This document shows, piece after piece, positions 1 to 10,042 of a stretch of 64,000 nucleotides of DNA. Numbering within the stretch: position 1 is the stretch's first letter; the number at the start of each line of letters is the position of its first letter. Below the pieces are notes generated by a model. It was not told where the DNA came from. It did not search any database and worked only from the letters and a program-made list of their open reading frames with translations. The stretch comes from Erinaceus europaeus (lineage: Eukaryota; Chordata; Mammalia; Eulipotyphla; Erinaceidae), in contig NC_080171.1 in NCBI RefSeq assembly GCF_950295315.1, forward strand, positions 33,348,361 through 33,412,360, in the 5' to 3' direction. Position numbers and translations under genes: made by a program.

Positions 1-65
1 TGGGGAAAAGCAGAAAATTTTCCTCCTAAAATCAGGAACCAGAAAAGGATGTCCATTATCACCAG
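1..65 (+). mobile_element. L1 ORF2 fragment (reverse transcriptase)
   Basis: The translation resembles the L1 ORF2 stretch just before the catalytic motif ([19 protein letters not shown] type). It reads roughly ENFPPKIRNQKRMSIITR here. The same segment occurs at about 19960-20010. It is cut by the window edge and decayed. The following 66-220 holds nothing I recognise. Confidence 0.55.
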
Positions 66-220
66 GTAAGTATTCAGTATTTTAAATTATCATCTTTTTT
101 CTAATGATATAAAAGCACAAATGGATAATTTACCTCAAAGACGGCAGAGTACTTTAATGAGGGTCAGGATGGGCATGTGAGATTCTTCTGGCAGAGTATG
201 AACTCAAAAGGAATCAGTGA

Positions 221-427
221 GGCCAAGTGGTGGTGAACACAGTTGCGCACACATGCTACCATGCACAAGGACCCAGGTTCGAGAACCTGGCTCCTACCAG
301 TAAGAGATAAGATTTATGGGTGGTGAAAGCAGTGCTATAGGTACCTCTCTTTCTCTCTCCCCTGCCTCTTCCCACTCAACTCCTCTGTCTTATAAAAAAT
401 AATAATAATAATTTAAAAATGAAAAAG
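221..427 (+). mobile_element. tRNA-derived SINE, head-A type
   Basis: It shows the recurrent head (ggccaagtggtggtg), the box-B-like gacccaggttcgag, the ggtggtgaaagcagtgctat block, a CT-rich stretch and an AATAAT tail. The flanks ggaatcagtga and ggaattaatga look like an imperfect TSD. It is non-coding and depends on L1 for mobility (family knowledge). Confidence 0.75.
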
Positions 428-959
428 GGAATTAATGAAGGGCAGGAAAAATCCTACCAACTCAACAAAACACAGAAGCAATGTGCAACTTCTTTCTACA
501 GTCAGCCCCACTAAAAGGTACCTTATTGCATATTTATATATTGATAGATCATACTATCATGTATACATAGATGACACATTGTTGGGATTTTCTAGACTAT
601 GTATGACTTTTACCATTATATTACAGGCAATACTGTTTCATAGATGAGAGAGTATTAGGAAGCACAAAGAGTTCTATTAAACTATTATTACAAAATGAGA
701 TCTTAGACTGAGGATAGAAGAATGAGTGGTAGTGATGAATATTTAGAAGCTAAAATTCACAAATGGTTAGTGGATGTGGCACAAGAAGGAACACATCAGG
801 AAAATCTGGTGCTTTGCTGGTGTGCACAGTTGAATGGTAAGTAGAGGAAATCAAACATATATGGCCTAACATCTTTACACACAGTAGTTTGAGAAATACA
901 AGAACAGAGACATATGTTATCATGTTCAGATATATGATATTGCTGCAAATACCCAATAT
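428..959. other. Unassigned AT-rich DNA
   Basis: No repeat family, splice-bounded exon or RNA gene is recognisable. Short ORFs here lack codon-like character. Confidence 0.4.
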
Positions 960-1200
960 ATAAATTACAAATTCTACCATCTTTCTACTACTGCATCTCA
1001 AAAAAAAAAAAAAAAAAAAAACCCAGAGACAGTGGCTTAAAACAATAATCATTGTAATTGCTGACATTTTTGTGGGATAACAGGAGCTCAGCTGGGACAT
1101 TCCTTAGCAAGTCTTGATGGGAAGGGGTGGGGGTAACTTTTCTGCAGTTCCAGTCAGATGACAGCAAGAGCTGGAATAGCCAAATGCTTATCACCCACAT
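960..1200. repeat. Poly-A run and probable ancient mammalian repeat
   Basis: A run of about 21 A (roughly 1000-1020) is followed by sequence resembling a widespread old eutherian repeat (gtggcttaaaacaataatc, then ggagctcagctgggac and a cagtcagatgacagc block). The family name is uncertain. Confidence 0.35.
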
Positions 1201-1204
1201 ATAT

Positions 1205-1905
1205 ACAGTTCTGTGATGTGAAATGATGTTTTCATCGATGATGGACCATATACAGAACAGTGGTTCGCAAATTCCTATTGCTTAGTGATGGGATAGACTT
1301 TGCAACATCAACAGCGTTCCATCCTGGCAGTCAGCTCATACATCTAGTGTTTATCACAGCTCTTAATAGCACCATCTTGCCTTGTGCTTGATTTAATCCA
1401 TGTTGTTTTGTTCACTGTGGCCCCTAAGTATGCACAATCCACTGCTTATGTTGCCAGTAAGAGGCCACTTTGGGTGATTGACTTGAAAACAAAATTAAGA
1501 GTGATTAAGAACTACTAAAGTGGAAAATCAGTGATGGTTATTACTTGCCAGTCAGGCATGTCTCATTCTGCTATAGCGATAATCTTAAAAACAAGAAGAA
1601 ACTGATGAAAGCTGCTAAAGGACCTGCTTCATTGAAAGCAACAAAACTGGCAAAATATCTCCATGACAGTGACCAAAGTAAAACATTTGTGATGTGGAAT
1701 GAAAAGGTTAGACAGCTACTTCTGGGTTGCCTAAACAACCCAAGAATCATCTTTTATTATGCAACATGGAAGTGAATGGTGAGTCTGAGACAACTGAATT
1801 TTATATATATTAGATAAACTAAGTATAGAGTGAAATTATTTGTCACATCAAATTTTAAACATGAATAAAATCTCCCTGTTCTAGAAACAGGTACCTATGA
1901 GGATG
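1205..1905 (+). pseudogene. Tigger (pogo-type) DNA transposon remnant with decayed transposase
   Basis: Frame-by-frame reading gives SGKSVMVITCQSGMSHSAI and then KNKKKLMKAAKGPASLKATK at about 1520-1645. This matches the N-terminal helix-turn-helix region of Tigger transposases as I recall it. Further on, a degenerate piece with KVSGES-like and NMDETSLF-like segments is readable at about 1765-1900. The leading part (1205-1395) resembles Tigger 5' non-coding DNA. The reading frame is broken by stops, the usual ATG reads GTG (about 1418), and the DDE catalytic core is not recoverable. The longest open piece is 76 codons from 1545. It is a fossil with no expected activity. The exact Tigger subfamily is not determined. 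Confidence 0.7.
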
Positions 1906-2140
1906 ATCTCCTTCAGTTCTAGAACTTTACACTTCATGAATACCCTGAGATCCGCAAGTATTTATCTGCCATAGACCTCTCCTTTGAACTGCTGGATTAT
2001 GTGGTAAAATAACTTTTAAATATCTCCCACTTGAGGAACTAACCATTATCTTAAAACTATCATGTCAAGAACTAGCTGTCAGATTTACTCCTCTCAGTAA
2101 ATTCACCTAGTAGTTCACTTAATTAAAACTCTGCAGCTAG
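1906..2140. other. Unassigned DNA after the Tigger remnant
   Basis: A gene-like but stop-interrupted stretch (1885-2003) was considered as an exon and rejected, because its left part aligns with the Tigger transposase. The rest is unassigned. Confidence 0.4.
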
Positions 2141-2330
2141 GGGCCAGAAATATAGCTCACTGGATAGGGCACATATTTTCCCACTTACATTGTACCATGG
2201 CAGCAGCAAGGAAATATGTCATGTCATGGGGTCTGCTGTTCTGTGTCTCTTAATGAAAAACTCTGCCAGAAACAGTGGAAGCAGGTGTGTACAAGGACCT
2301 AGCTTCAAGGGGAGAAAATCTTAGCTATCC
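2141..2330 (+). mobile_element. tRNA-derived SINE, type D (old)
   Basis: The start gggccagaaatatagctcac tggatagggcac matches the copy at 14656 (gctgcaaagacagctcacctggtagggaac). It is diverged, and its 3' limit is approximate. Confidence 0.5.
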
Positions 2331-2481
2331 TTACTATTCTCTTTCTCACATTTTTCTTCATTATTCAAACATACCACAGCACCATGTTGTCTCACAGTTT
2401 TCAGATTCCTAATGTCTTTTGCCTAGAACTCTTTTCTCCATAACCACATAGCTTATTTTTTCACCCTATTCAAGTCTCTTC

Positions 2482-3045
2482 TTAAAAATCAGTTCACACA
2501 AGTATAGCTACAGGCCCTTTGAAATATAACTAAAATATGCCTACTAGCTATCAACAAAATGGAGGACCCCCCCCCCCAACACTTCATCTGCACTATTCCA
2601 GCCTTTAGGTCCATGATTGTTCAACAATTTGTTTGGCTTTGTATGTTAACTCTTGTCAGCCACCAGGTTCCAGATGCTAGCATGATGCCAACCAGACTTC
2701 TCTGGACAGACAACACCACCAATGTGCCAATGTGCCTTGGAGCTCCGCTTCCCCAGAGCCCTTTCCCACTAGGGAAAGAGAGAGACAGGATGGGAGTATG
2801 GATCGCCCTGTCAATGCCCATGCTCAGCGGGGAAGCAATTACAGAAGCCAGACCTTCAACTTTCTACATCCCACAAGGATCTTGGGTCCATACTACCAGA
2901 GGGATGAAGAATAGGAAAGCTATCAGTGGAGGGGATGGTATATGGGGGTCTGATGGTGGGAACTGTGCAAAGTTGTACCCCTCTTATCCTATGGTATTGT
3001 CAATGTTTCCTTTTTATAAATAAAATTTTTTTAAAAATCAGTTCA
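2482..3045 (+). mobile_element. 5'-truncated L1, 3'UTR end, with 15-bp TSD
   Basis: The insert is 2497-3030 and carries only the terminal part of the lineage L1 3'UTR (blocks: ttcatctgcactattccag, gccaccaggttccagatg, ggaagcaattacagaagcc, gttgtacccctcttatcc), ending in ataaataaaattttttt. It is flanked by the perfect repeat TTAAAAATCAGTTCA at 2482-2496 and 3031-3045, the mark of target-primed reverse transcription. A 154-codon ORF inside (2559-3023) is a chance frame. A 12-C run sits near 2567-2578. Confidence 0.9.
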
Positions 3046-3495
3046 ACCTAATGACTTTTTCTATCTTGGCCAAAGAAACAATGGCTTTGAATAGCATCAT
3101 ATAAAGACTAAAGCAAGCTTAGTCAAAGACAGCTTTGTGGTAACCCTCCAACACATCCATTCCCTTACCGTAATTTAATTTTTCTCATAAAACATTAAAT
3201 TAGTGACAATATGATATATGTTAAGGGGGTTGTTCATTGTATTTCTCTATCAATCTTGTCCAAGAATTTAAAACCCTAAAAAATAGACCATCATTTTTCC
3301 CATTGCTATAGTACTAGCACCTAAAAGAGTATCTTCTTGTAAAGACCCATGAATAAAGAAATTCACTTATAACCCTATTACCTTTCCATTTTTATGTCAA
3401 TATTAAATCAATAATAAAAATTTTAAGTGAAAAAAAAAAGAAATCCATGAATCTCCACTTAAAATATATATCTACAGGATCAACAAGAAAGAAAG
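3046..3495. other. Unassigned AT-rich DNA
   Basis: Nothing recognisable apart from short A-runs (about 3430-3440). Confidence 0.4.
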
Positions 3496-3660
3496 GCACC
3501 TGTTCTGTCATGCATGTGTCCTGGAATCAAGTCCCTGGGCCCCAGAGCACTGGGGAGAGTTTCAGTGCCATGGTATTTCTATCTGTATCTCTGTCTTTTT
3601 CTATCTGAAAAAGAAAGCGTAGAACAGTGAAGCCCCAGCAATGAAAACAAAACAAACAAA
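3496..3660 (+). mobile_element. Probable diverged tRNA-derived SINE
   Basis: The sequence gtcatgcatgtgtcctggaa followed by agtccctgggccccagagca and ctctgtctttttctatctg has the order of the C/D-type SINEs elsewhere in the window, with an AAAACAAACAAA tail. It is diverged. Confidence 0.4.
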
Positions 3661-3765
3661 CAATAAAGATATTCACCTACAAGTTGTTGGGGGGAAATAC
3701 AGAATATCAAGGATCAAAATGTTAGACTCACCCTAACACTCAAGCTAAGCTAAAATAAAGAAGAG

Positions 3766-4037
3766 TGGGTTGGGTGGCAACGCACCTGACAGAGGACACA
3801 CATTAGTGTACAGAAAGTTCAGGCTCTCCACGTACAGTGAAGCAGTGCTACAGGTGCCTCTCTTTCTTTCTCCCTCTCTATCTCTCCTTTCCCTCTTGGT
3901 TATCTCTGTCTCAATAATAATGATGATGATAATAATAATAATAATGAAAAAAAGAAAGATGGTCACCAAGAGTGGTGGCTTCAGCATGCAGGCACTGAGC
4001 CTCAGTGATAACCCACCTGTCAATTAAAAAAAAAAAA
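3766..4037 (+). mobile_element. tRNA-derived SINE with extended 3' tail domain
   Basis: The head is gttgggtggcaacgcacctg and the middle gtgaagcagtgctacaggtg. It then has CT-rich and (AAT)n sections, followed by a distal block (gatggtcaccaagagtggtg, then gcactgagcctcagtgataa) shared with copies at 47787 and 53456. It ends in poly-A. Overlapping ORFs on both strands are artefacts. Confidence 0.75.
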
Positions 4038-4760
4038 AGAGGTGATAATGTTTGGTTAATTTGGGGGAAAATATGCTTCAGCTTACTAGGAATTTAGGAA
4101 ATAGAAAAAGCAATATAAGATAGAGAAAGCAGATTGGACTGATATTTAGGAAACATGTGAACATCACAGCTGGGATTCAAACTTGTTTTACAATACTGAT
4201 GTAGTAAGTGTCTCAGGAAAGTCCCCTTTTATATAAAATCTGAGGGCCCCAATATATATCTGCAAAATGATTTTCTTTCATAAGACAAGCGATTAGTATA
4301 TAATGACTATGATTTTTAACTAAAGTATGTCAAGATCATTGTGTCCTTTTCAAAAGAAAGGTTGTTAAAATCATGCCTGCAAATCCCCCATCAAATGGTA
4401 CCTCATTCTCTTGACTGCTTCACACATTTCTATAAAATACTGGAGAAATTTATCCAATAGTGGCTTAACTAAGGATGGAGAAAAAAGAGAGAAAGATACA
4501 GGAAAGGAATTGGTGTAGAAAACAGAAGGGGAGATGTAAAAGCTCCTCCTAAGATAGAGTTTCAGAATTCTTAACATTTTTTTGATTTGCAGAAAGTTGT
4601 CAATTTAATCTGATTTTTCTTCACATCTTATATTGTACTTCCTAAAATTAATTTAGATTAACTCTTCCATGTGCCCCACACACCCATTTACCCATATGTA
4701 AAAACTTATCTTTCTCCTATATGCCAGACATTGCAGCAGTTTACAAGTGATACAAATACA
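4038..4760. other. Unassigned AT-rich DNA
   Basis: No repeat or exon is recognised. Confidence 0.4.
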
Positions 4761-4762
4761 TA

Positions 4763-4985
4763 AGGTAGGGGAAGCTATAAAATGCACATATAACCATGTG
4801 CCAGGACCTGGCCACCACATGGGAATAAACTGCAAAAGGAAAGCTTCAAGACCAGTGGAACAGTGCTATCTCTCCTCTTTTCTATCTATTTCTGTCTCTC
4901 ACACTCTACCAGGAAACAAAGAGAAGCCACCAGGAGTGGTAGAATTGTGCAGGTGCCAATCACCAAATAAAACTCTGGCAAAATA
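4763..4985 (+). mobile_element. Diverged SINE with the extended 3' tail
   Basis: Recognisable pieces are accatgtgccaggacctgg, ccagtggaacagtgctat, CT-rich DNA and then gaagccaccaggagtggtag and gcaggtgcc. This is the order seen in the extended SINE copies. Confidence 0.55.
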
Positions 4986-5505
4986 AGTCATGGTACCTGC
5001 CTTCAGATAATGTGTTGTTTAATAAGAGAAAGAGATGCATAAGTAATAATTAGGTCTCCTTGAAATAAGTACTATGGGAGAATAGATGGAGTGACACATA
5101 ACAGAAATGAAGTACCATGAAAACCTTTATATCTTCCATTATTTGCCTTAATTTCTTCACTTAATTTACACTCATTGCTTTACTTTAGGCAATTATACTC
5201 CAATATCTGATAGCCTTTTCTACTTTTTTATTTACATAATTCACTCTAAAATCAATGTTGACCCCCCAAAAAAAACTTTGGGGTATGTGTGCATTCTACC
5301 AGCATTTTACCCATGTTAATTAAATAAACACTAAGTTCAATGTATTTTAAATTTCAGGATCCTACTGATATAATACATTTTTCCCAGAAATATACCCAGA
5401 AATATATCTTCTAAATTCTTGACCTAAAACTATGCTGAACTTCAACTACACTTAGATAACAGTTTTAAAAGTTAAATAGTTAAATGCAATTCCAGGGTCT
5501 CTAGT
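4986..5505. other. Unassigned AT-rich DNA
   Basis: No recognisable feature. Confidence 0.4.
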
Positions 5506-5507
5506 CT

Positions 5508-5855
5508 CATCTGCTTTATTCCTATTTTTGGGTTCCTATTTATTAATCCTGCTTCAAATATTACTGCCTTTCAGCCACTAAGTTACAGATGCTATTATGA
5601 TTTCATCCTGACCTGGACCAGATGACCTCACCTACATGTCCTAGAACCTCACTTCTCCAGAGTCCTACCCCACTAGGGAAAGACAGAAACCGGCTGGGGG
5701 GTATGGATTGAGCTGCCAAGGTCAATGTCTAGTGGAGAAGCAATTACAGAAGCCAGAAGTCCTTCCTTCTATACCTGAAAAAAAAAAAAATGGTCCATAT
5801 CTCCAAAGGGTGGGGAAAAGATAGGGGAAAATGAAAAGAGGGCCTTGTATTCCAA
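5508..5855 (+). mobile_element. L1 3'UTR end, old copy
   Basis: It contains gggttcctatttattaatc, tttcagccactaagttacag, cccactagggaaagacagaa and ggagaagcaattacagaagc, in the same order as other L1 3'UTR copies. It is more diverged than the 2497 copy and is cut off near an A-run at 5779. Confidence 0.75.
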
Positions 5856-5874
5856 TTCCACTGGGACCAGAAAC

Positions 5875-5892
5875 ATTTGTTACCAGAAATCT

Positions 5893-5923
<31 letters not shown>

Positions 5924-6220
5924 CTTACTTATTTATTTATTGGGGGGATTAATGGTTTATAGTTAACAGTAAAATACAGCAGTTTTTACATGTGTAACAT
6001 TTCTTAGTTTTTCACATAAAAATTCAACCTTTTCTAGGTCCTACTTTGCCATCATGTTCCAGGACCCAAACACTACCCTCATCCCCACCCCAGAGTCTTT
6101 TATTTTGGTGCAATATACCAACTCCAGTACAAGTTCTGCTTTGAGTTTTCCTTTCCGTTCTTATTTTTCAACTTCTGTCTATAAGTGAGGAATCTTTGTT
6201 TTCATACCTTTCTTAAAAAG
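5875..6220 (-). mobile_element. L1 3' end (second 3'UTR type), minus strand
   Basis: Read on the minus strand it matches the plus-strand element at 59034-59297 (opposed motifs: ttaatggtttatagttaaca, agagtcttttattttggtgc, ttatttttcaacttctgtct). Its T-rich tail is expanded into (ATTT)n at 5889-5940. Confidence 0.75.
5889..5940. repeat. (ATTT)n microsatellite at an L1 tail
   Basis: A near-perfect ATTT/ACTT tetranucleotide run that replaces the poly-A(T) tail of the adjoining minus-strand L1. Confidence 0.9.
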
Positions 6221-6362
6221 GAAGTGAATCTAGAAAACACCAGGTGAAGTTAGGCACTGTTCCGCTTATCTGAGAGAGATGAGAAAGAGGAAGGACACTT
6301 GGAAGTAATAATAGGTGTAGGTGTGACTTAGAAAGAAAGTGAGGACAGGACCATAGGAAAGA

Positions 6363-6422
6363 ATGGGGTATAGGTACAGGTACAGGTACAGGTACAGGTA
6401 CACGTATAGGTATAGGTATAGA
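6363..6422. repeat. Hexamer repeat (GGTACA/GGTATA)n
   Basis: A run of roughly nine to ten 6-bp units moving from GGTACA to GGTATA. It encodes an artefactual YRYRYR frame on the plus strand. Confidence 0.9.
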
Positions 6423-6737
6423 GTCAACCCATATCTGTGGCCATGGGAAAACTATTGCATTTCCAATAGAGGGGATGGAGACCCTTGGTGTGGGGAACGG
6501 TGTGGAATTTCACCCCTATTATCTTATAATTTTGTAAGTCACTATTAAATCACTAATAAAACATTTTTTAAGATTTTATTATATTTATTAATGAGAAATG
6601 ATAGGAGAGAGAGAAAGAACCAGACATCACTCTGGTACATGTGCTGACAGGGATTTAACTTGGGACCTCATGCTTGAGAGTCCAAAGCCTTATCCACTGC
6701 ACCACCTCCCGGACCACACTAATAAAACATTTTTTAA
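6423..6737 (+). mobile_element. L1 3' end containing a minus-strand SINE
   Basis: The segment 6423-6571 reads as an L1 terminus (gagtcaacccatatctgtgg, cccctattatcttataattt, cactattaaatcactaataa), like 24800-24960. A SINE interrupts it, and the duplicated target CACTAATAAAACATTTTTTAA resumes at 6717-6737. Confidence 0.75.
6572..6716 (-). mobile_element. tRNA-derived SINE (type C2), minus strand, 21-bp TSD
   Basis: The minus strand reads ggtggtgcagtggataaggc, then the ctcaagcatgaggtcccaag box and a CT-rich tail. The same family is at 11705-11858. A perfect 21-bp TSD flanks it at 6551-6571 and 6717-6737, so it inserted after the L1 fragment. Confidence 0.85.
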
Positions 6738-6866
6738 AAGTTAAATGCAGATAACAGCTTCAAAACTGGCTAGAGTTGGTAATTTATTTTCTTATTAAAC
6801 CAGTGGTAACTAATAATGTATAGCTGTTACTTGAATTATCAAGTATCTACTAAAAGTCTAATTCAT

Positions 6867-6937
6867 AGTGAGCCATATTTTTTTCTTTATTGGGAGATTA
6901 ATGGTTTACAGTTGACAGTGAAATAAGTGAGCCATAT
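6867..6937 (-). mobile_element. 47-bp L1 terminus insertion with 12-bp TSD
   Basis: The insert 6879-6925 (ttttctttattgggagatta, then atggtttacagttgacagtg) is the last few dozen bases of the second L1 3'UTR type in minus orientation. AGTGAGCCATAT flanks it at 6867-6878 and 6926-6937. Confidence 0.75.
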
Positions 6938-7126
6938 CTTTACTCAGGTAAGTCCTTTGCTCAATTTGTGAAACAGAAAGGAAAACAGAGAGCAGTAAAA
7001 TACTTTTCAGGAGATTAATTAGAATAACAACGATAAAGCTAGGATTTGATCACTGAGTTAGAAATCTCTCTTCTAGATTATCTTCTGACTAATGACCTGT
7101 TTTTCTCCAATGTGCTTATTTTCCAT

Positions 7127-7424
7127 TGTTGTTAAAGTTCGGGGGCTCCAGCAGGCCGGGCTAGCGTCGCGGTGGTAGACAGAGACAGAGACTAGGGGAC
7201 ACCCAGCTGGGCTGAGAAGCTGCAGTTTAATCTTTATTCATGAACGGGCAAATCACCACACCATGTGCTTCCCCATCATTCTCCCTCCATGGCTGCTGCT
7301 GGGACTCTGGACGTCCTTAGCATAGGGGGCAGGGAGAAAGTGGGGCGTGAAACTAGCAAGGGCCAAACTAATTCTCTCAGAGGTTGGGGGGAAGGGGAGC
7401 AAACCAATATGAAACATACCAACA
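7127..7424 (-). repeat. 3' LTR of the endogenous retrovirus
   Basis: The minus strand begins TGTTGGTATG and ends TTAACAACA. It carries an AATAAA polyadenylation signal (minus strand, about 7233-7238) and is preceded by a polypurine tract. Confidence 0.9.
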
Positions 7425-9098
7425 ATTCCCCCTTCTGTTTTTAACTAAATGACCACAGTATCAGGGGTGTGGGGTGAACAGAAACCTATATCGTACAGGC
7501 ATTTTCAAAAAAGAAACTGGCATAAACATGGAGAAACATGTAAGTGAGTAACAAGAACCAGTGTGCTGCCAAGGGAAGGCCTGAGGGAGCCATCTTTTGC
7601 CTCTGTGGGCAAAACTTTATCAGTTTAAAAAAAAAACATTTCCTGCCTCTGGGGGGTGTACTTGCTTCGACAGGCATTTTCTAGCATGGGGGGGAGGGTG
7701 AGGCCTAGAGTCCCAAGGCATGGCTGCAGTCAGTCTTTGAGAAACCCAGCAGCATAAGGGGAAACTGCTAGTTTTGTGCAAAGTGTCCCAGAGGTATAGC
7801 AGTGAGTCCGATAGAATTGCGAGTCCAAAGCAGATGTCCACCAAAGAATGCCAGGGGGTGGAACGTTGTATGAGGAAGGTCAGCTCTTGGAATTCCGCTT
7901 TTCTGTAGAAAGCTTTACAGCTGCAATTTACTTACTATGAAACAAAACTTGTAGCAGGTTAGAAGTTTACCACAATTGATAACTCTATTATAATTGGAAG
8001 TCCCTTCCAGCATGATTCCAAGGCTATTTAAAGTTCAAACAATAAAATGTGGAAAGGCAAACATGAACCATAGAAAGAAAAAAGCCTCAGGCATGAGAAT
8101 TATTAGCATAACCATAGCGCAATCTAACGCTTCTAATTGAGAAGGAATTTGAGAATTTTACATATCAACAACGTCTTTTTAACCTTTTGTTACACCCATT
8201 CAAGATAGAGACACACCCTAGATGTGTGCAGGTTTTTTTTTAGACCAACTTAGTTAAAATATATTGATTGTTAACTAATTTTTACCTCAGACTTTAAATG
8301 TAAGTTAATTTTATCTTTATGAGAATTACATTGAAAACCTTTTTCATTTAACTTTGCCTGGTAAGAATTTAGCCTTAAAGTTACATTTTTAACCTTAAAG
8401 TTACTGTTTACCAAACTTTAAACACACACATAAACATGGTCATTAATACATAAGGAGAGAAACCTTTGTTACGAAGACATGTTATTTTAAACACGAATTT
8501 AGATCTGTACTGTCTTAGTTGTTGTTGGGGGGTCACCATCCAGAGGTGGGGCCTCCCGTGCAGCTCCACTTCTAGGAATTGTAGGTTGCGATCTCTGCAT
8601 GAATCTCTGCGTATTCTAGCTCATCTGCCTTCAGACCCGAGCTGAGGATCTCGGCCAGGGGGCCCAGTTTCAGCAGGGATCCCGCGGTCTCCGGTGGGGG
8701 GGGGTCCGGGATCTGCCCAGACTTCATAGCAGGAGGGCGGGCAGGCCAGCTGTGCAGAAGGCGCGAGCTGAGGTGCCACGGGGTGGAGGCCAGGATAGGC
8801 TGCTGCGGCCCTGCCCCATGGACCTGCCATGTTGGCCGAGCAGCGTGGAGGGAGCCAGTGCCCAATGCCCCGCGCCACGCGGCAGAAAGCCAGCTCATGC
8901 AGGCTGGCGTTGGGCTCCTGCGGGCTGGCGTTGGGCAGAAACCACAGAGTGGTCCAGAGATAAATGTTCCAGAAACAGTGAAACAGTCTCGTGAAGAAAG
9001 GGCAGAGGCCTTTGGAGATATCTTCACAAGCAGAAGAGAAGGCCATAGTGCATAGGTAGCCAGATTGACTTCACTTATCTGAGAGATGCGCAGGTCAG
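7425..9098 (-). other. Retroviral internal region without recognisable genes
   Basis: The part next to the 3' LTR is AT-rich (7900-8500). The leader side (about 8600-8990) is strikingly GC-rich. On the minus strand a 181-codon frame (8572-9117) starts at an ATG formed by the base before the primer site plus its TGG. Its translation shows no retroviral domain and it may be open only because GC-rich DNA has few stops. Overlapping frames on the plus strand are also open in the GC-rich part. Confidence 0.7.
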
Positions 9099-9116
9099 AT
9101 CCCACGTTGGGCGCCA
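9099..9116 (-). promoter_or_regulatory. Primer-binding site, tRNA-Lys(1,2) type
   Basis: The minus strand reads TGGCGCCCAACGTGGGAT, separated from the 5' LTR by AA. This fits the 3' end of tRNA-Lys1,2 (CUU) as I recall it, the primer type of several betaretroviruses. It fixes the orientation of the element. Confidence 0.85.
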
Positions 9117-9118
9117 TT

Positions 9119-9416
9119 TGTTGTTGAAGTTTGGGGGCTCCAGCAGGCTGGACTAGCGTCGCGGCGGTAGACAGAGACAGAGACTCGGGGACACACGGCT
9201 GGGCTGAGAAGCTGCAGTTTAATCTTTATTCATGAACGGACAAATCACCACACCATGTGCTTCCCCATCATTCTCCCTCCATGGCTGCTGCTGGAACTCT
9301 GGACATCCTTAGCATAGGGGGCAGGGAGAAAGCGGGGTGCGAAACTAGCAAGGGCCAAACCAATTCTCTCAGAGGTCGGGGGGAAGGTGAGCAAACCAAT
9401 ATGAAACATACCAACA
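9119..9416 (-). repeat. 5' LTR of the endogenous retrovirus
   Basis: It has the same length as the 3' LTR (298 bp). It contains the AATAAA signal (minus strand, about 9225-9230) and differs from its partner mainly by transitions, as expected from long-term decay at CpG sites. Confidence 0.9.
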
Positions 9417-9814
9417 AGCCATGCTGAATGAGTCTAGTCATAAAGGAATATAGCTCAGGTGTCCTTTATAATAGTCTAAATTTCCTACTAGATGACTCCA
9501 TTGCTCTGCTGTATTTTAGCCTATCCAACCATTAGAACTTCTATAATTTGTAAAGAGAAAAGATGAACTTGAACTCAACATTTGAACTAGTATACTAAAA
9601 TCCAGGGGAGAGAAAGCCTAGAAATCTGCATTTTAATAAGCATGTTTAGTGAATTCTTTCTTGAACTGAAAATTTAAAAAAATATGGCAGTAGAGTGGTC
9701 AATTTAAGGAGGGAAGATGGATGGCAAGATTAAGGTAGGCAACTGAATAAGATACCACAAATATTATACTGACTAGTCAAAAGTCAACTGGATATATGCA
9801 ATAAGAAGATAGTA
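9417..9814. other. Unassigned DNA
   Basis: No recognisable feature. Confidence 0.4.
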
Positions 9815-10042
9815 CCTGCCGATGCCCATGTCCAGTCGAGAATCAATTATAGAAGCCAGACCTGCTGTATCCCATTAAGAATTCTGGTCCATAATCCCAG
9901 AGGGATAAAGAATAGGAAAGTTTCCAAAAGAAGGGATGTGACATGGAACTCTGCTTCTGGGAACTGTATGGAATTGTACCCCTGTTATCTTACAATCTTG
10001 TTGATCATTATTAAATCACTAATAAAAATTTTACAAAAATGA
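9815..10042 (+). mobile_element. 5'-truncated L1, 3'UTR end
   Basis: It contains cgatgcccatgtccagtcga, aatcaattatagaagccaga, gagggataaagaataggaaa and gttatcttacaatcttgttg, then tattaaatcactaataaaaa. It is short and moderately diverged. Confidence 0.8.

Larger units (their letters stand above)
7127..9416 (-). mobile_element. Endogenous retrovirus, short two-LTR, tRNA-Lys primer type
   Basis: Two 298-bp LTRs (7127-7424 and 9119-9416), each reading TG...CA on the minus strand, differ at about 17 sites (about 94% identical by eye). They flank only about 1.69 kb of internal DNA. A primer-binding site (9099-9116) and a purine tract (about 7425-7440) sit in the right places. The flanks ttccat and agccat match at 4 of 6 bases, consistent with a decayed 6-bp TSD. 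A full provirus is 7-10 kb, so this is an internally deleted or non-autonomous copy. No gag, protease, reverse transcriptase, integrase or envelope motif is recognisable. The Lys-type primer and 6-bp TSD suggest a class II (beta-like) origin, which is inference. Confidence 0.9.

Noticed and set aside
221..300. tRNA-like box A/box B sequences in SINEs as tRNA genes
   Set aside because: They are SINE heads followed by CT-rich middles and AATAAA tails, with no complete cloverleaf.
1885..2003. Exon-like stretch with acceptor and donor signals and codons reading TYEDDLLQF (stop) NFTLHEYPEIRKYLSAID
   Set aside because: It has an in-frame TAG, and its left end (cctccctgttctagaaac type) aligns in order with the adjoining decayed Tigger transposase, so the splice signals are coincidental.
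2559..3023. 154-codon ORF
   Set aside because: It lies wholly inside an L1 3'UTR insertion with a TSD. The same region in other copies gives different chance frames.
6363..6548. 61-codon ORF with YRYRYR
   Set aside because: It is a translation of the hexamer repeat followed by an L1 end.
8752..9055. Open frames on the plus strand in a GC-rich segment
   Set aside because: They run antisense to the retroviral leader and have no domain. High GC explains the lack of stops.
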